Below are positions 9,303 to 17,292 of a DNA stretch of 39,144 bases, one piece after another. The notes below the pieces were generated by a model. The model did no database searches. It saw only the letters and a program-made list of their open reading frames with translations, and was not told the DNA's origin. The first letter of the stretch is position 1. Each line of letters opens with the position of its first letter. Both the position numbers and the translations under genes were made by a program. This DNA comes from Sandaracinaceae bacterium (lineage in GTDB: Bacteria > Myxococcota_A > Polyangia > Polyangiales > Sandaracinaceae): positions 1-39,144 of the forward strand of contig JAHBWG010000023.1 in NCBI GenBank assembly GCA_019637095.1, in the 5' to 3' direction.

Positions 9303-11246
9303 ATGCTCCCCACCGAAGACTCGCCGTCCCCGTCGCTGTCCCCGCGCCTCGCGCAGATCGTCCGGCGGTTCTCCGCGCTCGGAGATCACGTGACGCGCCG
9401 CGACGCCATCTCGATCCTCGCCAGCTGTGAGCTCGAGCTGTCGGACATCGAGCGCTTCGTCGAGGAGAGCTCGCATGGCTACGCGCGCCGGCGCGTGGCG
9501 CGCACCGACGCGTTCGAGATGCTCGTCATGACGTGGAAGCCTGGGCAGGGCTCGGTGCCGCACGATCACGCGCGGTCGCTCTGCGCGCTGCGGATCGTGA
9601 GCGGACGCGTGCGCGAGACGCGCTACGCGCCCGCGCGCGACGGACTCGTCGACGCGAGCTCGGCGGGCGACGCCACCGAGACCGAGGTGCTCGTCGACAC
9701 GAGCGAGCACATCCACGCGCTGCGCAACCTCGAGGACGCGCCCTCCACCCTGGTGACGCTGCACGTCTACGCGCCCCCGCTTCCGGAGCTGCGACGGTAC
9801 ACCGCGCGGCCCGAAGGCTCCTCGCTCGAGTCGGTCTTCGCGCGCCCGCGCGCGCCGGCGGCGCCGACGGTGGCGATCGTCGGCGGCGGCTTCTCCGGGA
9901 CGATGGTCGCGGCGCACCTGATCGAGCGCGCGACGGCCGAGGGGCTGCCGCTCTGCGTGGTGCTCGTCGACCGGCAGGCGTCGCTCGCGGAGGGGCCCGC
10001 GTACCGCACGCCCGACCCGCGACACCTCCTCAACGTCCCCGCCTCGAACATGAGCGCATGGCCCGACCGCCCGAGCGACTTCTACGACTGGGCGCGAGAA
10101 CGAGATCCGCGGGTCGAGCCGACGAGCTTCCTTCCCCGCAAGCTCTACGGCGAGTACGTGCGCTCGCGCTTCCTCGAGGCCGCCGCGCGAGCGGGCGAGC
10201 GCGTGAGCGCGGAGGTCCGCCGCGACGAGGTCGCCGCGATCAAGCGCACGCGCTCGGAGCGCCAGCGGCTCGAGCTGTCGGGAGGGACCCTCGACGCTGA
10301 CGTCGTCGTGCTCGCGACGGGGCACCGGCAGCCCGACGACCCGCTCGCGCGAGTGTGGCGCGGCTCGCGCGCGCGCTACGTCGAAGATCCCTGGTCCTCG
10401 CTCGCCCTGACGGCGATCCGCCCGGACGAGACGGTGCTCGTCCTGGGCACGGGCCTCACCGCGGTCGACGCCTTGCTCTCGATCGCGCGGCAGCCGCGCT
10501 CGGCGCCCGTGCTCGCGGTCTCGCGTCGCGGGCTCGCGCCGGAGCGTCACGCGGAGACACCGCGCGCACCGATCGATCCCACGCCCTGGCTCGAGCCGCT
10601 CCTCGCGGCGCCTGGCGGGGCGACCACCCGTGCGCTCGTGCGCGCGGTGCGCCATGCCGCCGCGCGCACCGAGGACTGGCGCCCCGTCGTGGATGGTCTG
10701 CGGCCGTACACCACGCGGATCTGGCGTTCGCTCTCGCCTGCAGAGGCCTCGCGCTTCGTGCGGCACGCGCGGCCCTTCTGGGAGGTGCGTCGCCACCGCA
10801 TGGCCCCTGAGATCGGTCGGTTCGTCGACGAAGCGGTGGCCTCGGGCGTGTTCCGCGCGGTGGCGGGGCGGGTGCGCCGCGCCGAGGCCGACGACGACGG
10901 CGTGACGGTCGAGCTCGGCGTACGCGGTGAGACGGGCTCGCGCATCGTGCGCGCGCACTGGGTCGTCAACTGCACGGGCCCTGGGTCCGGGCCGTGCCTC
11001 GTCCCGGTCGTGCGCTCTCTCGTGGACGGAGGGCTCCTCGAACCGGACGCGCTCGGCCTCGGAGTTCGCACGAGCGACGAAGGTCGTGCGCTCGCGGGCG
11101 GACGCGAAGCAGACGACCTCTTCATCGTCGGCACGCTGCGCAAGCCCGATCTGTGGGAGTCGACCGCCGTGCCCGAGCTCCGTCGTCAGGCCGCGCGCAC
11201 CGCGCAGCTCGTGCTCGAGCGCGCGGGCGGCCGCGGGCCGTCGTGA
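9303..11246 (+). CDS. Cysteine dioxygenase fused to FAD/NAD(P)-binding oxidoreductase
   Basis: The 647-residue product joins two enzymes. Residues about 1-170 form a cupin of the cysteine dioxygenase family: the Fe(II) ligands H87, H89 (VPHDHARS) and H138 (HALRN) are present. Cys94 and Tyr156 (LHVYAPP) stand where the mammalian enzyme forms its Cys-Tyr cofactor, a cysteine many bacterial homologues lack. Residues about 188-640 form a flavoprotein of the NAD_binding_9/FAD-NAD(P) type, with GGGFSG (194-199) and GxGxxx in VLVLGTGLTAVD. The first activity would oxidise L-cysteine to cysteine sulfinate; the flavin domain's substrate is unknown. The ATG at 9303 gives a standard dioxygenase N-terminus. 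It is divergent from the encapsulin and convergent with the permease operon. No frameshift separates the halves, so the fusion appears genuine. Confidence 0.88.
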   Translation: MLPTEDSPSPSLSPRLAQIVRRFSALGDHVTRRDAISILASCELELSDIERFVEESSHGYARRRVARTDAFEMLVMTWKPGQGSVPHDHARSLCALRIVSGRVRETRYAPARDGLVDASSAGDATETEVLVDTSEHIHALRNLEDAPSTLVTLHVYAPPLPELRRYTARPEGSSLESVFARPRAPAAPTVAIVGGGFSGTMVAAHLIERATAEGLPLCVVLVDRQASLAEGPAYRTPDPRHLLNVPASNMSAWPDRPSDFYDWARERDPRVEPTSFLPRKLYGEYVRSRFLEAAARAGERVSAEVRRDEVAAIKRTRSERQRLELSGGTLDADVVVLATGHRQPDDPLARVWRGSRARYVEDPWSSLALTAIRPDETVLVLGTGLTAVDALLSIARQPRSAPVLAVSRRGLAPERHAETPRAPIDPTPWLEPLLAAPGGATTRALVRAVRHAAARTEDWRPVVDGLRPYTTRIWRSLSPAEASRFVRHARPFWEVRRHRMAPEIGRFVDEAVASGVFRAVAGRVRRAEADDDGVTVELGVRGETGSRIVRAHWVVNCTGPGSGPCLVPVVRSLVDGGLLEPDALGLGVRTSDEGRALAGGREADDLFIVGTLRKPDLWESTAVPELRRQAARTAQLVLERAGGRGPS

Positions 11247-11295
11247 AGCGGCGGCGGAGGCGGACCCGAGCGCCGCGCTCGCGCCGGCCCGGTCG

Positions 11296-11772
11296 TCAGG
11301 CGTCCTCGCCGCGCGACGCGTTCACCGACGCGACGTGGCGGACGAGGTCGACCAGGCCCGCGCCGCCGAGCAGCGCGACGACGAAGAAGACCACGTCGAG
11401 GTGCCCCGCGCCGATCGCCGCGAACGATGGTCCCGGACAGAGCCCGACGAGCCCCCAGCCAATCCCGAAGAGCACCGCCCCGAGAACGAGCGAGGGCGTG
11501 ATCCCCGTCTGCCTCGGCAACGCGATCGGCGCGCCGGACGCGCTCGTCGCGCGGGACCTCGCGGCTCGAAAGCCGAAGAACGCGACGCCGATCGCGCCGA
11601 CCATCACGAAGGCGAGCGAGGGATCCCACGCGCCCCCGAGCACATCGAGGAAGCCGAGCACTTTCTCGGGCTGCGACATCCCGGAGACGACGAGGCCGAC
11701 CCCGAAGAGCGCCCCCGCGGCGATCGCGTAGAGCACCTCCAGCGTGACGCGCGAGGTCGAGGTGGCGCTCAC
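11296..11772 (-). CDS. YeeE/YedE-family sulfur permease, second half-size subunit
   Basis: The GTG at 11772 overlaps the stop of the preceding permease gene (GTGA), giving 158 residues with about four membrane helices. The signature [17 protein letters not shown] near the C-terminal third carries the LCPGP motif; its cysteine corresponds to a conserved thiol of the thiosulfate carriers TsuA/YeeE. An N-terminal block [20 protein letters not shown] is also typical (DUF6691-like second half). It works with the adjacent half to import thiosulfate or another sulfur species across the inner membrane. It ends 50 bases from the convergent dioxygenase fusion. Confidence 0.88.
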   Translation of the reverse strand: MSATSTSRVTLEVLYAIAAGALFGVGLVVSGMSQPEKVLGFLDVLGGAWDPSLAFVMVGAIGVAFFGFRAARSRATSASGAPIALPRQTGITPSLVLGAVLFGIGWGLVGLCPGPSFAAIGAGHLDVVFFVVALLGGAGLVDLVRHVASVNASRGEDA

Positions 11773-12191
11773 GGCGAGGCTCCGAGGCGGACGACGGTGA
11801 CGGTGACGATGCCGGCGGCCATGAACACCAGCGTCGCGACGAGCGAGCGGAACGAGAGCCGCGAGAGGCCGCACACGCCGTGGCCGCTCGTGCAGCCGTT
11901 ACCCAGGCGCGTGCCGACACCGACGAGCAAGCCGGACACGACGAGCACGCCGGGCCCGCTAGACCATGGCGCGCGGCCGAGGTCGAGGAGCCAGCTCGCG
12001 AGGCCCGCCGCCGCGACGAGGCCGCCGAGGAAGCTCGCGCGCCACGCTCGGTCCGAGCTGCTGATGAGGCCCGCGGCGATGCCGCTGATGCCCGCGATGC
12101 GCCCGTTCGTCAGCACGAGGAGCGTCGCCGAGAGGCCGATGAGCACGCCACCGATCAACGACGCGACCGGGGTGAAGGCCGCCTCGTTCAC
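11769..12191 (-). CDS. YeeE/YedE-family sulfur permease, first half-size subunit
   Basis: This 140-residue membrane protein starts at GTG 12191, overlapping the dioxygenase stop by GTGA. It has about four helices and the diagnostic [17 protein letters not shown] segment, in which the GCTSGH cysteine is one of the conserved residues on the sulfur pathway of TsuA-type carriers. Paired half-length genes of this family are common in proteobacteria and together equal one full-length YeeE. Its overlap on both sides indicates strict co-expression with the dioxygenase and the second half. Substrate (thiosulfate, sulfide or persulfide) cannot be told from sequence. Confidence 0.88.
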   Translation of the reverse strand: MNEAAFTPVASLIGGVLIGLSATLLVLTNGRIAGISGIAAGLISSSDRAWRASFLGGLVAAAGLASWLLDLGRAPWSSGPGVLVVSGLLVGVGTRLGNGCTSGHGVCGLSRLSFRSLVATLVFMAAGIVTVTVVRLGASP

Positions 12192-13279
12192 CGGCTCACC
12201 TCGTCGAAGTAGACGCCACGCACCCAGCGTGGCCCGCGGAAGCCGGTGCGAGCGTGGAGCGTGCGGTGGTTGTCGTAGAGGACGAAGTCGCCCGGCGCGA
12301 TGAGCAGCCGCCACTGGTGCGCGGGCTCGTGGATGACCCGCGCGAAGCGCTGATATGCTCGGTAGAAGCCCTCCATGCGGTCGAAGGGCTCGCGAAACGG
12401 GGCGAACGTGAAGTAGCTGTGGCGCACCTGCACGAGCTCACCGGCGCCGTCGACGCGCAGGAGCGGCGCGTGGAGCACCTTCTCGAAGCCCCTCTGCCGG
12501 CGGTGGAACGTGACGGTCGTCGTGGTGAGCACCTCGAACGCGTCGGCGTCGACCCCGCGCAGGTAGCGGGTCGCCGCGGCCGCGTCGACGAGGAGGTTCT
12601 CGCCCCCGTCCTCGGCGGCGCGGATGCCGTGCAGGAGCTGGTAGCGCGGCGGCTCCTCGAGGAACGGCTGGTCGGTGTGCAGATCGACCGGAGCGTCGGT
12701 GTAGCCGAGCTGATCCGTGTTCTGGTTGCTCGTGTTGTCGGTGCGCAGATCCTCGATGCGCCCGAAGTGCGTGCCGCGGACGGCGAGGCCTTGCGCGGCG
12801 AACCCGTCGATGATCGCCTCGGTGTCGAGACCCGCGCCGAGCACGACGACCGCGCCGTCGCGGCGCGTGCGCTCGAGCGCCTCGGCCGCGAGCGACGCGA
12901 GGCTCTCGTGCGCCGTGGCGGTGACTCGGATCGCGTCGACGTCGTGCGGCGGTGGCGCCAGCGGCGTCGTCTCGCGAGCGTACGCGTGCTCCTCGAGCCA
13001 AGCGAGCGGGAAGCGGCTCGTGCCCGTCGGCCACTCGAGCACGAGCACCTGGTCCTCGAGGCGGGCGGAGCGCGGCCGCGCGTCGAGCGCGACGTGGCGC
13101 GCATCGAGCACGCGCTCGCGCGTCGTCGGATGCACCTCCTCGGGCGCTTGGTGACGTAGCCAGAACCAATGGAAGAGCAGCGCCGGGGCGCCGTCGCGCA
13201 CGACGAGGCGGAGATGATCGGCGCGCGCGTCGATGCGCGCGGCGTGGGTGCGAGCGTTCTCGTCGGGCACGTTCGACAT
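12188..13279 (-). CDS. TauD/gamma-butyrobetaine hydroxylase-like Fe(II)/2-oxoglutarate dioxygenase
   Basis: This 363-residue enzyme has the two-domain layout of gamma-butyrobetaine hydroxylases: a small N-terminal DUF971-like domain (about 15-105) and a TauD/TfdA jelly-roll domain (about 120-362). The iron triad is visible as H201 and D203 in DLHTDQPF and H342 in [12 protein letters not shown]351/R354 in RWVRGVYFD are candidates for 2-oxoglutarate binding. It uses oxygen and 2-oxoglutarate to hydroxylate a small molecule. Relatives act on trimethylammonium compounds or sulfonates such as taurine. The genomic setting (peroxiredoxin upstream, sulfur permeases coupled downstream, cysteine dioxygenase nearby) makes an organosulfur substrate attractive, as inference only. 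The ATG at 13279 is 25 nt behind the peroxiredoxin stop. Confidence 0.85.
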   Translation of the reverse strand: MSNVPDENARTHAARIDARADHLRLVVRDGAPALLFHWFWLRHQAPEEVHPTTRERVLDARHVALDARPRSARLEDQVLVLEWPTGTSRFPLAWLEEHAYARETTPLAPPPHDVDAIRVTATAHESLASLAAEALERTRRDGAVVVLGAGLDTEAIIDGFAAQGLAVRGTHFGRIEDLRTDNTSNQNTDQLGYTDAPVDLHTDQPFLEEPPRYQLLHGIRAAEDGGENLLVDAAAATRYLRGVDADAFEVLTTTTVTFHRRQRGFEKVLHAPLLRVDGAGELVQVRHSYFTFAPFREPFDRMEGFYRAYQRFARVIHEPAHQWRLLIAPGDFVLYDNHRTLHARTGFRGPRWVRGVYFDEVSR

Positions 13280-13304
13280 CGCGTGCGCTCGGCGGCAGCG
13301 CCTC

Positions 13305-13943
13305 TCAGCGGTTGGGCTGCGGGGTGACGCGGAGGTACGGACGCACCTCCGTCCAGCCCTTCGGGAACTTCTGCTTCAGGACCTCCGGATCCTTGAGCGA
13401 GGGCACGATCACGACGTCGCCACCGTCCTCCCAGTTCGCCGGCGTCGCGACGGAGTGGCTGTCGGTGAGCTGCAGCGAGTCGAGCACGCGCAGCACCTCG
13501 TCGAAGTTGCGGCCCGTGCTCGGCGGGTAGGTGATGCTCGCGCGGATCTTCTTGTTCGGATCGATGAAGTAGACCGAGCGCACGGTGATCTTCGCGTCGG
13601 TCTCCGGGTGCACGAGGTCGTAGAGCTTGGCGACCTTCTGGTCCGCGTCGGCGAGGATGGGGTAGTCGACCTCCGCGCCCTGGGTCGCCTCGATGTCGCG
13701 GATCCAGCCGTGGTGCGACTCGAGCGGGTCGACCGAGAGCGCGATCGGCTTGGCCTTGCGCGAGGCGAGCGCTCGGCCGAGCTTCGCGACCACGCCGAGC
13801 TCGGTCGTGCACACGGGGGTGAAGTCGGCAGGGTGCGAGAAGAAGATGACCCAGCTCGAGCCGGCCCACTGGTGGAAGCGAATCGTGCCGTGCGTGGAGG
13901 CCTGCTCGAAGTCGGGGGCGATGCTGCCCAGATGAAGGCTCAT
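13305..13943 (-). CDS. 1-Cys peroxiredoxin (Prx6 type)
   Basis: This 212-residue protein matches the Prx6 group over its full length. The active site is PADFTPVCTTELG with peroxidatic C45; downstream are ALSVDPLESHHGWIRDIE, YPILADADQKVAKLYDL and the Prx6 C-terminal domain VATPANWEDGGDVVIVPSL. No second resolving cysteine in the 2-Cys position is seen. It reduces hydrogen peroxide and organic peroxides using an external thiol. It is the first gene of a tightly packed operon with the dioxygenase and sulfur permeases, suggesting defence against peroxide formed by thiol or sulfane-sulfur chemistry. The ATG at 13943 is chosen for homology; the longer open frame upstream is low complexity. Confidence 0.93.
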   Translation of the reverse strand: MSLHLGSIAPDFEQASTHGTIRFHQWAGSSWVIFFSHPADFTPVCTTELGVVAKLGRALASRKAKPIALSVDPLESHHGWIRDIEATQGAEVDYPILADADQKVAKLYDLVHPETDAKITVRSVYFIDPNKKIRASITYPPSTGRNFDEVLRVLDSLQLTDSHSVATPANWEDGGDVVIVPSLKDPEVLKQKFPKGWTEVRPYLRVTPQPNR

Positions 13944-14126
13944 GGGACCTCGGTGGGTGGAGGGATGTGTGAGCCGTGTCTCGGCAAGTTCGGTGCCGGC
14001 GCACGCCGACGGGCGGGGCGCACGCGAGCCGCCGCGGTCGCTCGACGCGTCGAGGAGATCTGGCGGGGCACACCGTATCCCGTCGCGGCGCACCAGGACG
14101 GGCCACGGGACAGGACGCGACGGATC

Positions 14127-14609
14127 TCAGCCGTCGACCGGGTACGTGTCGCAGAAGCGGCCGACCGGATCGCAGCGGAAGAAGCCGCCGGGGCAGTCCT
14201 CGTCCCGCTCACAGCGAGGGACGCACACTCCGCCGATCTCGACCACGCACTCGAGGGCGGCCCCGTGGGGCGCGCACTCCTCCGTCGAGGCGCACTGGAA
14301 GGTGCAGTAGTACTCGCCGGAGACGAGCAGGAGCCGGGCGTCGCACGCGTCCCGACACTCGACCCGAGGCTGGCTCACCACGCGTAGCTCGCACCGGTCC
14401 GGTCCGAGGACGGAGGCATCGAACGGCGCCGCCGCGTCCGGGAGCGCGGGGCTCTCCCCCTGCTCCGCGTCGGCGAGGGCCGCGGCGTCGGCGGAGGAGG
14501 GGTCGCGGGCCGTCGCGCCCGCGTCGGCGGTGCCCCGCCCGCCCGTCGCGCACGCGGCCAGGGAGACCCCGAAGAGCACGAGGCACGCGGTTCGGATCGT
14601 GGACTGCAC
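14127..14609 (-). CDS. Cys-rich lipoprotein of unknown function
   Basis: From GTG 14609 the protein is 160 residues. It has a lipoprotein signal with lipobox LAAC (Cys at about 20), a Gly/Ala/Asp-rich linker to about residue 70, and a C-terminal domain with some 11 cysteines. The cysteine pattern (CELRV...CRDAC..., YYCTFQCASTEECAPHG, CVPRCERDEDCPGGFFRCDPVGRFC) resembles the short disulfide-knotted Cys repeats found in many myxobacterial surface proteins. It stands alone. No binding or catalytic motif was recognised. Confidence 0.7.
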   Translation of the reverse strand: MQSTIRTACLVLFGVSLAACATGGRGTADAGATARDPSSADAAALADAEQGESPALPDAAAPFDASVLGPDRCELRVVSQPRVECRDACDARLLLVSGEYYCTFQCASTEECAPHGAALECVVEIGGVCVPRCERDEDCPGGFFRCDPVGRFCDTYPVDG

Positions 14610-14689
14610 GCGGCCAGCATGCGCGACACGCGCAGAGGGGCCACCGCGCGGGCCGCCGTGTGAGCCAGATGTGAGGCGAGGCTCCGCGC

Positions 14690-14986
14690 TCAGCGGCGGC
14701 GGGCTGCCCATCGCCGCGCCCACGCGTCGAGCGGCAACAGGTGCTGGCCGAGCGCGCGGCCCTCCGCGCTCAGCGCGTAGCCTTCGTCGCCCAGCTCCAC
14801 GAGCCCGGCGTCGCGCAGCTCCGCGAGGCGCGCGTTGAGGACACTCGGGGACAAGTCGTCGCATCGCTCGCGCAGCGCGCGGAACGAGAGGGAGGCGTCG
14901 CGCAGCTCCCACAAGATGCGCAGGGTCCACCGGCGACCGACCAAGTCCAAGAGCTGCATGATCGGCCGCGGCGTGGATCGAGACAC
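14690..14986 (-). CDS. HxlR-family winged-helix transcriptional regulator
   Basis: This 98-residue protein is almost wholly the HxlR winged helix: IMQLLDLVGRRWTLRILWELRDASLSF, FRALRERCDDLSPSVLNARLAELRDAGLVE, then wing and C-terminal helix. The GTG at 14986 has a GGAGG site 5 nt upstream. An N-terminal cysteine redox sensor, seen in some relatives, is absent. The single Cys in the recognition-helix region (ERCDDLS) is the only thiol. It is divergent from the carboxymuconolactone-decarboxylase-family gene, and the shared 94-base gap holds two near-identical 17-bp palindromes, so it most likely controls both genes. Confidence 0.88.
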   Translation of the reverse strand: MSRSTPRPIMQLLDLVGRRWTLRILWELRDASLSFRALRERCDDLSPSVLNARLAELRDAGLVELGDEGYALSAEGRALGQHLLPLDAWARRWAARRR

Positions 14987-15007
14987 GAGGACCTCCGCTC
15001 CGGTTGC

Positions 15008-15024
15008 GCTACGAAAACAGTAGC
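15008..15024. promoter_or_regulatory. Operator 1 (HxlR-type palindrome)
   Basis: GCTACGAAAACAGTAGC has 5-bp inverted arms GCTAC/GTAGC around a 7-nt centre. The same pattern recurs 31 bp away, about three helical turns, so both could be contacted from one DNA face. It lies just upstream of the regulator start (14986), suited to autorepression. Confidence 0.7.
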
Positions 15025-15038
15025 GATAGGAGATTCCT

Positions 15039-15055
15039 GCTACGAATACCGTAGC
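15039..15055. promoter_or_regulatory. Operator 2 (HxlR-type palindrome)
   Basis: GCTACGAATACCGTAGC shares arms and most of its centre with operator 1 (15 of 17 positions identical). It lies 26 bases before the ATG of the divergent decarboxylase-family gene, in the place of its promoter. Confidence 0.7.
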
Positions 15056-15080
15056 ACATGGAGCCGGAAGGAGAGTGACC

Positions 15081-15638
15081 ATGACGTATGTTCGGATCGC
15101 GGCGGCCTCGCCGCCCTGGGCCCCCGACGTGGAGGAGGACCTCGCGAAGCTGATGCCGGCGGGCATGGCGCCGATCGGGCTGTTCCGGACGCTGGCGAAG
15201 AACCCGCGCGTGCTGCGTCGGATCCGGCGCGCCGGGCTGCTCGACCCTGGGAGCGTCACGATCCGGCAGCGGGAGATCGTCATCCTCCGGACGACCGCCC
15301 TCGCGGGCGCGGAGTACGAGTGGGGGGTGCACGCCGCGTTCTTCGGCGGGGCGGCGGGGCTCGGCGCGCGGGAGCTCCACGCGACGGTGTGGCTCGGCCC
15401 CGACGCGGACTGCTGGAGCGCCGAGGAGCAGGCGCTCGTGCGGCTCGCGGACGAGCTGCACGCCAGCGCGCGCGTCTCGGACCCGACGTGGGAGGCGCTG
15501 CGCTCGTCGCTCGCGGAGGACGCGATGATCGAGCTGCTCGCGCTCGCGGGGTTCTATCGCGCGGTGTCGTACGTGGTGAACGGGACCGGGGTGCCGCTCG
15601 AGCCGGCCGCGCCGCGGTTCCCCGCCCCGCAGGGATAG
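15081..15638 (+). CDS. Carboxymuconolactone decarboxylase-family protein
   Basis: This 185-residue protein is all-helical with the CMD-family core: a first helix pair (GMAPIGLFRTLAKNPRVLRRIRRA), RQREIVILRTTALAGAEYEWGVHAAFFGGAAGLG, and a last helix pair ending ELLALAGFYRAVSYVVNGTGVPLE. The E-x-x-W-x-x-H pattern (AEYEWGVH) is the usual family signature. The AhpD CxxC pair is absent, so a peroxidase-reductase role is unlikely. Relatives are annotated as small-molecule detoxification or ring-cleavage proteins. GGAAGGAGA sits at proper spacing before ATG 15081; a GTG at 15075 is also in frame. It is probably repressed by the divergent HxlR protein and induced by its ligand. Confidence 0.88.
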   Translation: MTYVRIAAASPPWAPDVEEDLAKLMPAGMAPIGLFRTLAKNPRVLRRIRRAGLLDPGSVTIRQREIVILRTTALAGAEYEWGVHAAFFGGAAGLGARELHATVWLGPDADCWSAEEQALVRLADELHASARVSDPTWEALRSSLAEDAMIELLALAGFYRAVSYVVNGTGVPLEPAAPRFPAPQG

Positions 15639-15711
15639 GCCCATCGTCGGGCGCGGCCACCCGGACTCCGCCGCGGCTAGCCGTGTCGGACCCCAACCCT
15701 TCCCAGCGAAG

Positions 15712-15778
15712 CCAGCATATACGCTGGCCAGCTCATATCCTGGAAAGCCCCATCGTATTCGATGGAATCCCATCGAAT
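15712..15778. promoter_or_regulatory. Cluster of overlapping inverted repeats upstream of porin
   Basis: Within 67 bases are CCAGC (15712-15716)/GCTGG (15723-15727), CCAG (15728-15731)/CTGG (15740-15743), and CCATCG (15750-15755)/CGATGG (15760-15765)/CCATCG (15770-15775). The last two form a perfect 9-bp inverted pair ATTCGATGG/CCATCGAAT with a 4-base spacer. The block is AT-richer than its surroundings and ends about 45 bases before the porin start. It looks like a multi-site operator/promoter; the binding protein is unknown. Confidence 0.55.
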
Positions 15779-15821
15779 GCGCCGGGGACTCTGGGCTCGT
15801 CGCGCGGCATGACCCGTGCGA

Positions 15822-17210
15822 ATGCGGGCGCCGATGGTGAGAACGCTGGCGGTCGCCTGCCTGCTCCTGCTCGGCCTCCCCTCGCCCCGCGCGCACGGGC
15901 AGGAGGAGGGCGGCGAGGTCGAGATGGAGCGGGCGCAGGGCGTAGAGGACGCGAGCGACCCGTCCGAGCCGGCGCTGGCCGAGGTCGAGCCGAGCGAGCT
16001 CGACGCGCTGCGCGAGGAGCTAGCGCGGCTGTCGCGGCGGCTCGAGGTCTTCGAGCGCGAGCGCGAGGCGGCGGCGGGGGGTCCTCCGCCCCCGCCCGCA
16101 GCGCACGAGCCGCGCGTCGCGGGCGCTCCGGGCGGCGGCCTCACCGTCGCGATCGGCGACGCGTTCTCGCTCAACCTCCGGACGCGCTTCCAGATCCGCT
16201 ACCAGCTCGACGTCCCGCAGGATCGCGATCAGGCCCTCTCGCAGATGGTGAACATCGGCACCGCGCGCCTGTGGATCTCGGGCCACGTCCTCGCGCCGGA
16301 GCTGACGTACATGATCCAGCTCGCGGTCGCGGGGCGCGACTTCCGCGACGGGCTGATCTCGCCGATCTTCGACGCGTTCCTCGAGTGGCGCGGACACCGC
16401 GACCTCTCGGTGCGCGCCGGGCAGTTCTTCGTCCCGTTCGATCGCCTGCGGACGGTGCGCGAGTGGGCGCTGCAGATGGGCGACCGGCCGCGCCCGGTGC
16501 TCGAGCTGACGCTCGACCGCGACGTCGGGGTGGTGCTCTTCTCCGACGCGTTCCTCGACGATCGCTCACCGTTCGCGTGGCGGCTCGGCGTGTTCGGCGG
16601 CGGCGGCACGAACCTCACCGAGGGGCGACCGCCGGGCGCGCTCCTCGTGGGCCGGCTCGAGCTGCGCCCGCTCGGTCGCATCGACGACGACACGGAGGGC
16701 GACCTCGATCGACGGCACGAGCCGGGGCTCGCGCTCGGCGCCGCGTTCGCGGTGAACTTCGGGACGGATCGCGCGCTGAGCACGACGGGTCCTCGCTTCG
16801 CAGGCCAAGCCACGACCGACTACCTCCACTTCGCGGCCGACCTCGTCTTCAAGTGGGAGGGCTTCGCGCTCCAGGCCGAGTACCTGTGGAAGCAGGCGAG
16901 CGCCGATCAGCTCGCGGCCGACGTGTTCACGCGCTCGGGGCACGGCTGGGTGCTCCAGGCTTCGTACGTCTTCGACCCGCCGATCGAGCTCGTCGGGCGC
17001 CTCTCGCAGCTCTACGCGATCGGCGCGACCGACCCGCGCCTCGTCGAGGAGGCGGCGCGCCGCGGCGTCGAGGTGGCGGCGGGGCTGAACTACTACCTCA
17101 ACGGGCACCGCTTCAAGATCCAAGCGGACTGGATCGCGCGCATGCCGAGCGACTTCGACCTCTCGCAGGCGCAACACGTCGTGCACGTACAGCTCGACGC
17201 GACGTTCTGA
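15822..17210 (+). CDS. Porin O/P-family outer-membrane porin
   Basis: This protein of about 462 residues has a signal peptide ending AHG-Q and an acidic linker. A coiled-coil heptad stretch (LDALREELARLSRRLEVFERERE, about 55-80) precedes a Pro/Ala hinge. The barrel then begins LTVAIGDAFSLNLRTRFQIRYQLD and continues with the family segments IGTARLWISGHVLAPELTYMIQLA and LSVRAGQFFVPFDRLRT. The last strand ends in Phe (HVQLDATF), the outer-membrane insertion signal. Starts at 15816 (GTG), 15822 and 15834 are all open; none has a strong ribosome site. It resembles the porin at 2.4-3.9 kb in plan but not closely in sequence. The sulfate importer lies 1.1 kb further on, so anion entry is a reasonable guess. 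Confidence 0.85.
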   Translation: MRAPMVRTLAVACLLLLGLPSPRAHGQEEGGEVEMERAQGVEDASDPSEPALAEVEPSELDALREELARLSRRLEVFEREREAAAGGPPPPPAAHEPRVAGAPGGGLTVAIGDAFSLNLRTRFQIRYQLDVPQDRDQALSQMVNIGTARLWISGHVLAPELTYMIQLAVAGRDFRDGLISPIFDAFLEWRGHRDLSVRAGQFFVPFDRLRTVREWALQMGDRPRPVLELTLDRDVGVVLFSDAFLDDRSPFAWRLGVFGGGGTNLTEGRPPGALLVGRLELRPLGRIDDDTEGDLDRRHEPGLALGAAFAVNFGTDRALSTTGPRFAGQATTDYLHFAADLVFKWEGFALQAEYLWKQASADQLAADVFTRSGHGWVLQASYVFDPPIELVGRLSQLYAIGATDPRLVEEAARRGVEVAAGLNYYLNGHRFKIQADWIARMPSDFDLSQAQHVVHVQLDATF

Positions 17211-17292
17211 GGCGAGGCGGCATGCGCTCGCCCGCGCAGCCGTCTCGCGACGTGCCGTCTCGCTCGTGATCGAGCGCGGGCAGCGACGTCCC

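Noticed and set aside
8808-10958. 716-residue minus-strand open frame over the dioxygenase fusion
   Set aside because: Extremely Arg/His-rich, no motif, and antisense to a gene with clear iron ligands and nucleotide-binding motifs.
11247-11295. Convergent terminator between the dioxygenase fusion and permease operon
   Set aside because: The 49-base gap is GC-rich but shows no convincing hairpin.
15081-15638. AhpD-type peroxidase reductase
   Set aside because: The CxxC redox pair required for AhpD activity is absent.
17211-17292. Terminator between porin and SDR
   Set aside because: Only weak GC-rich complementarities; no stem with T-run was found.
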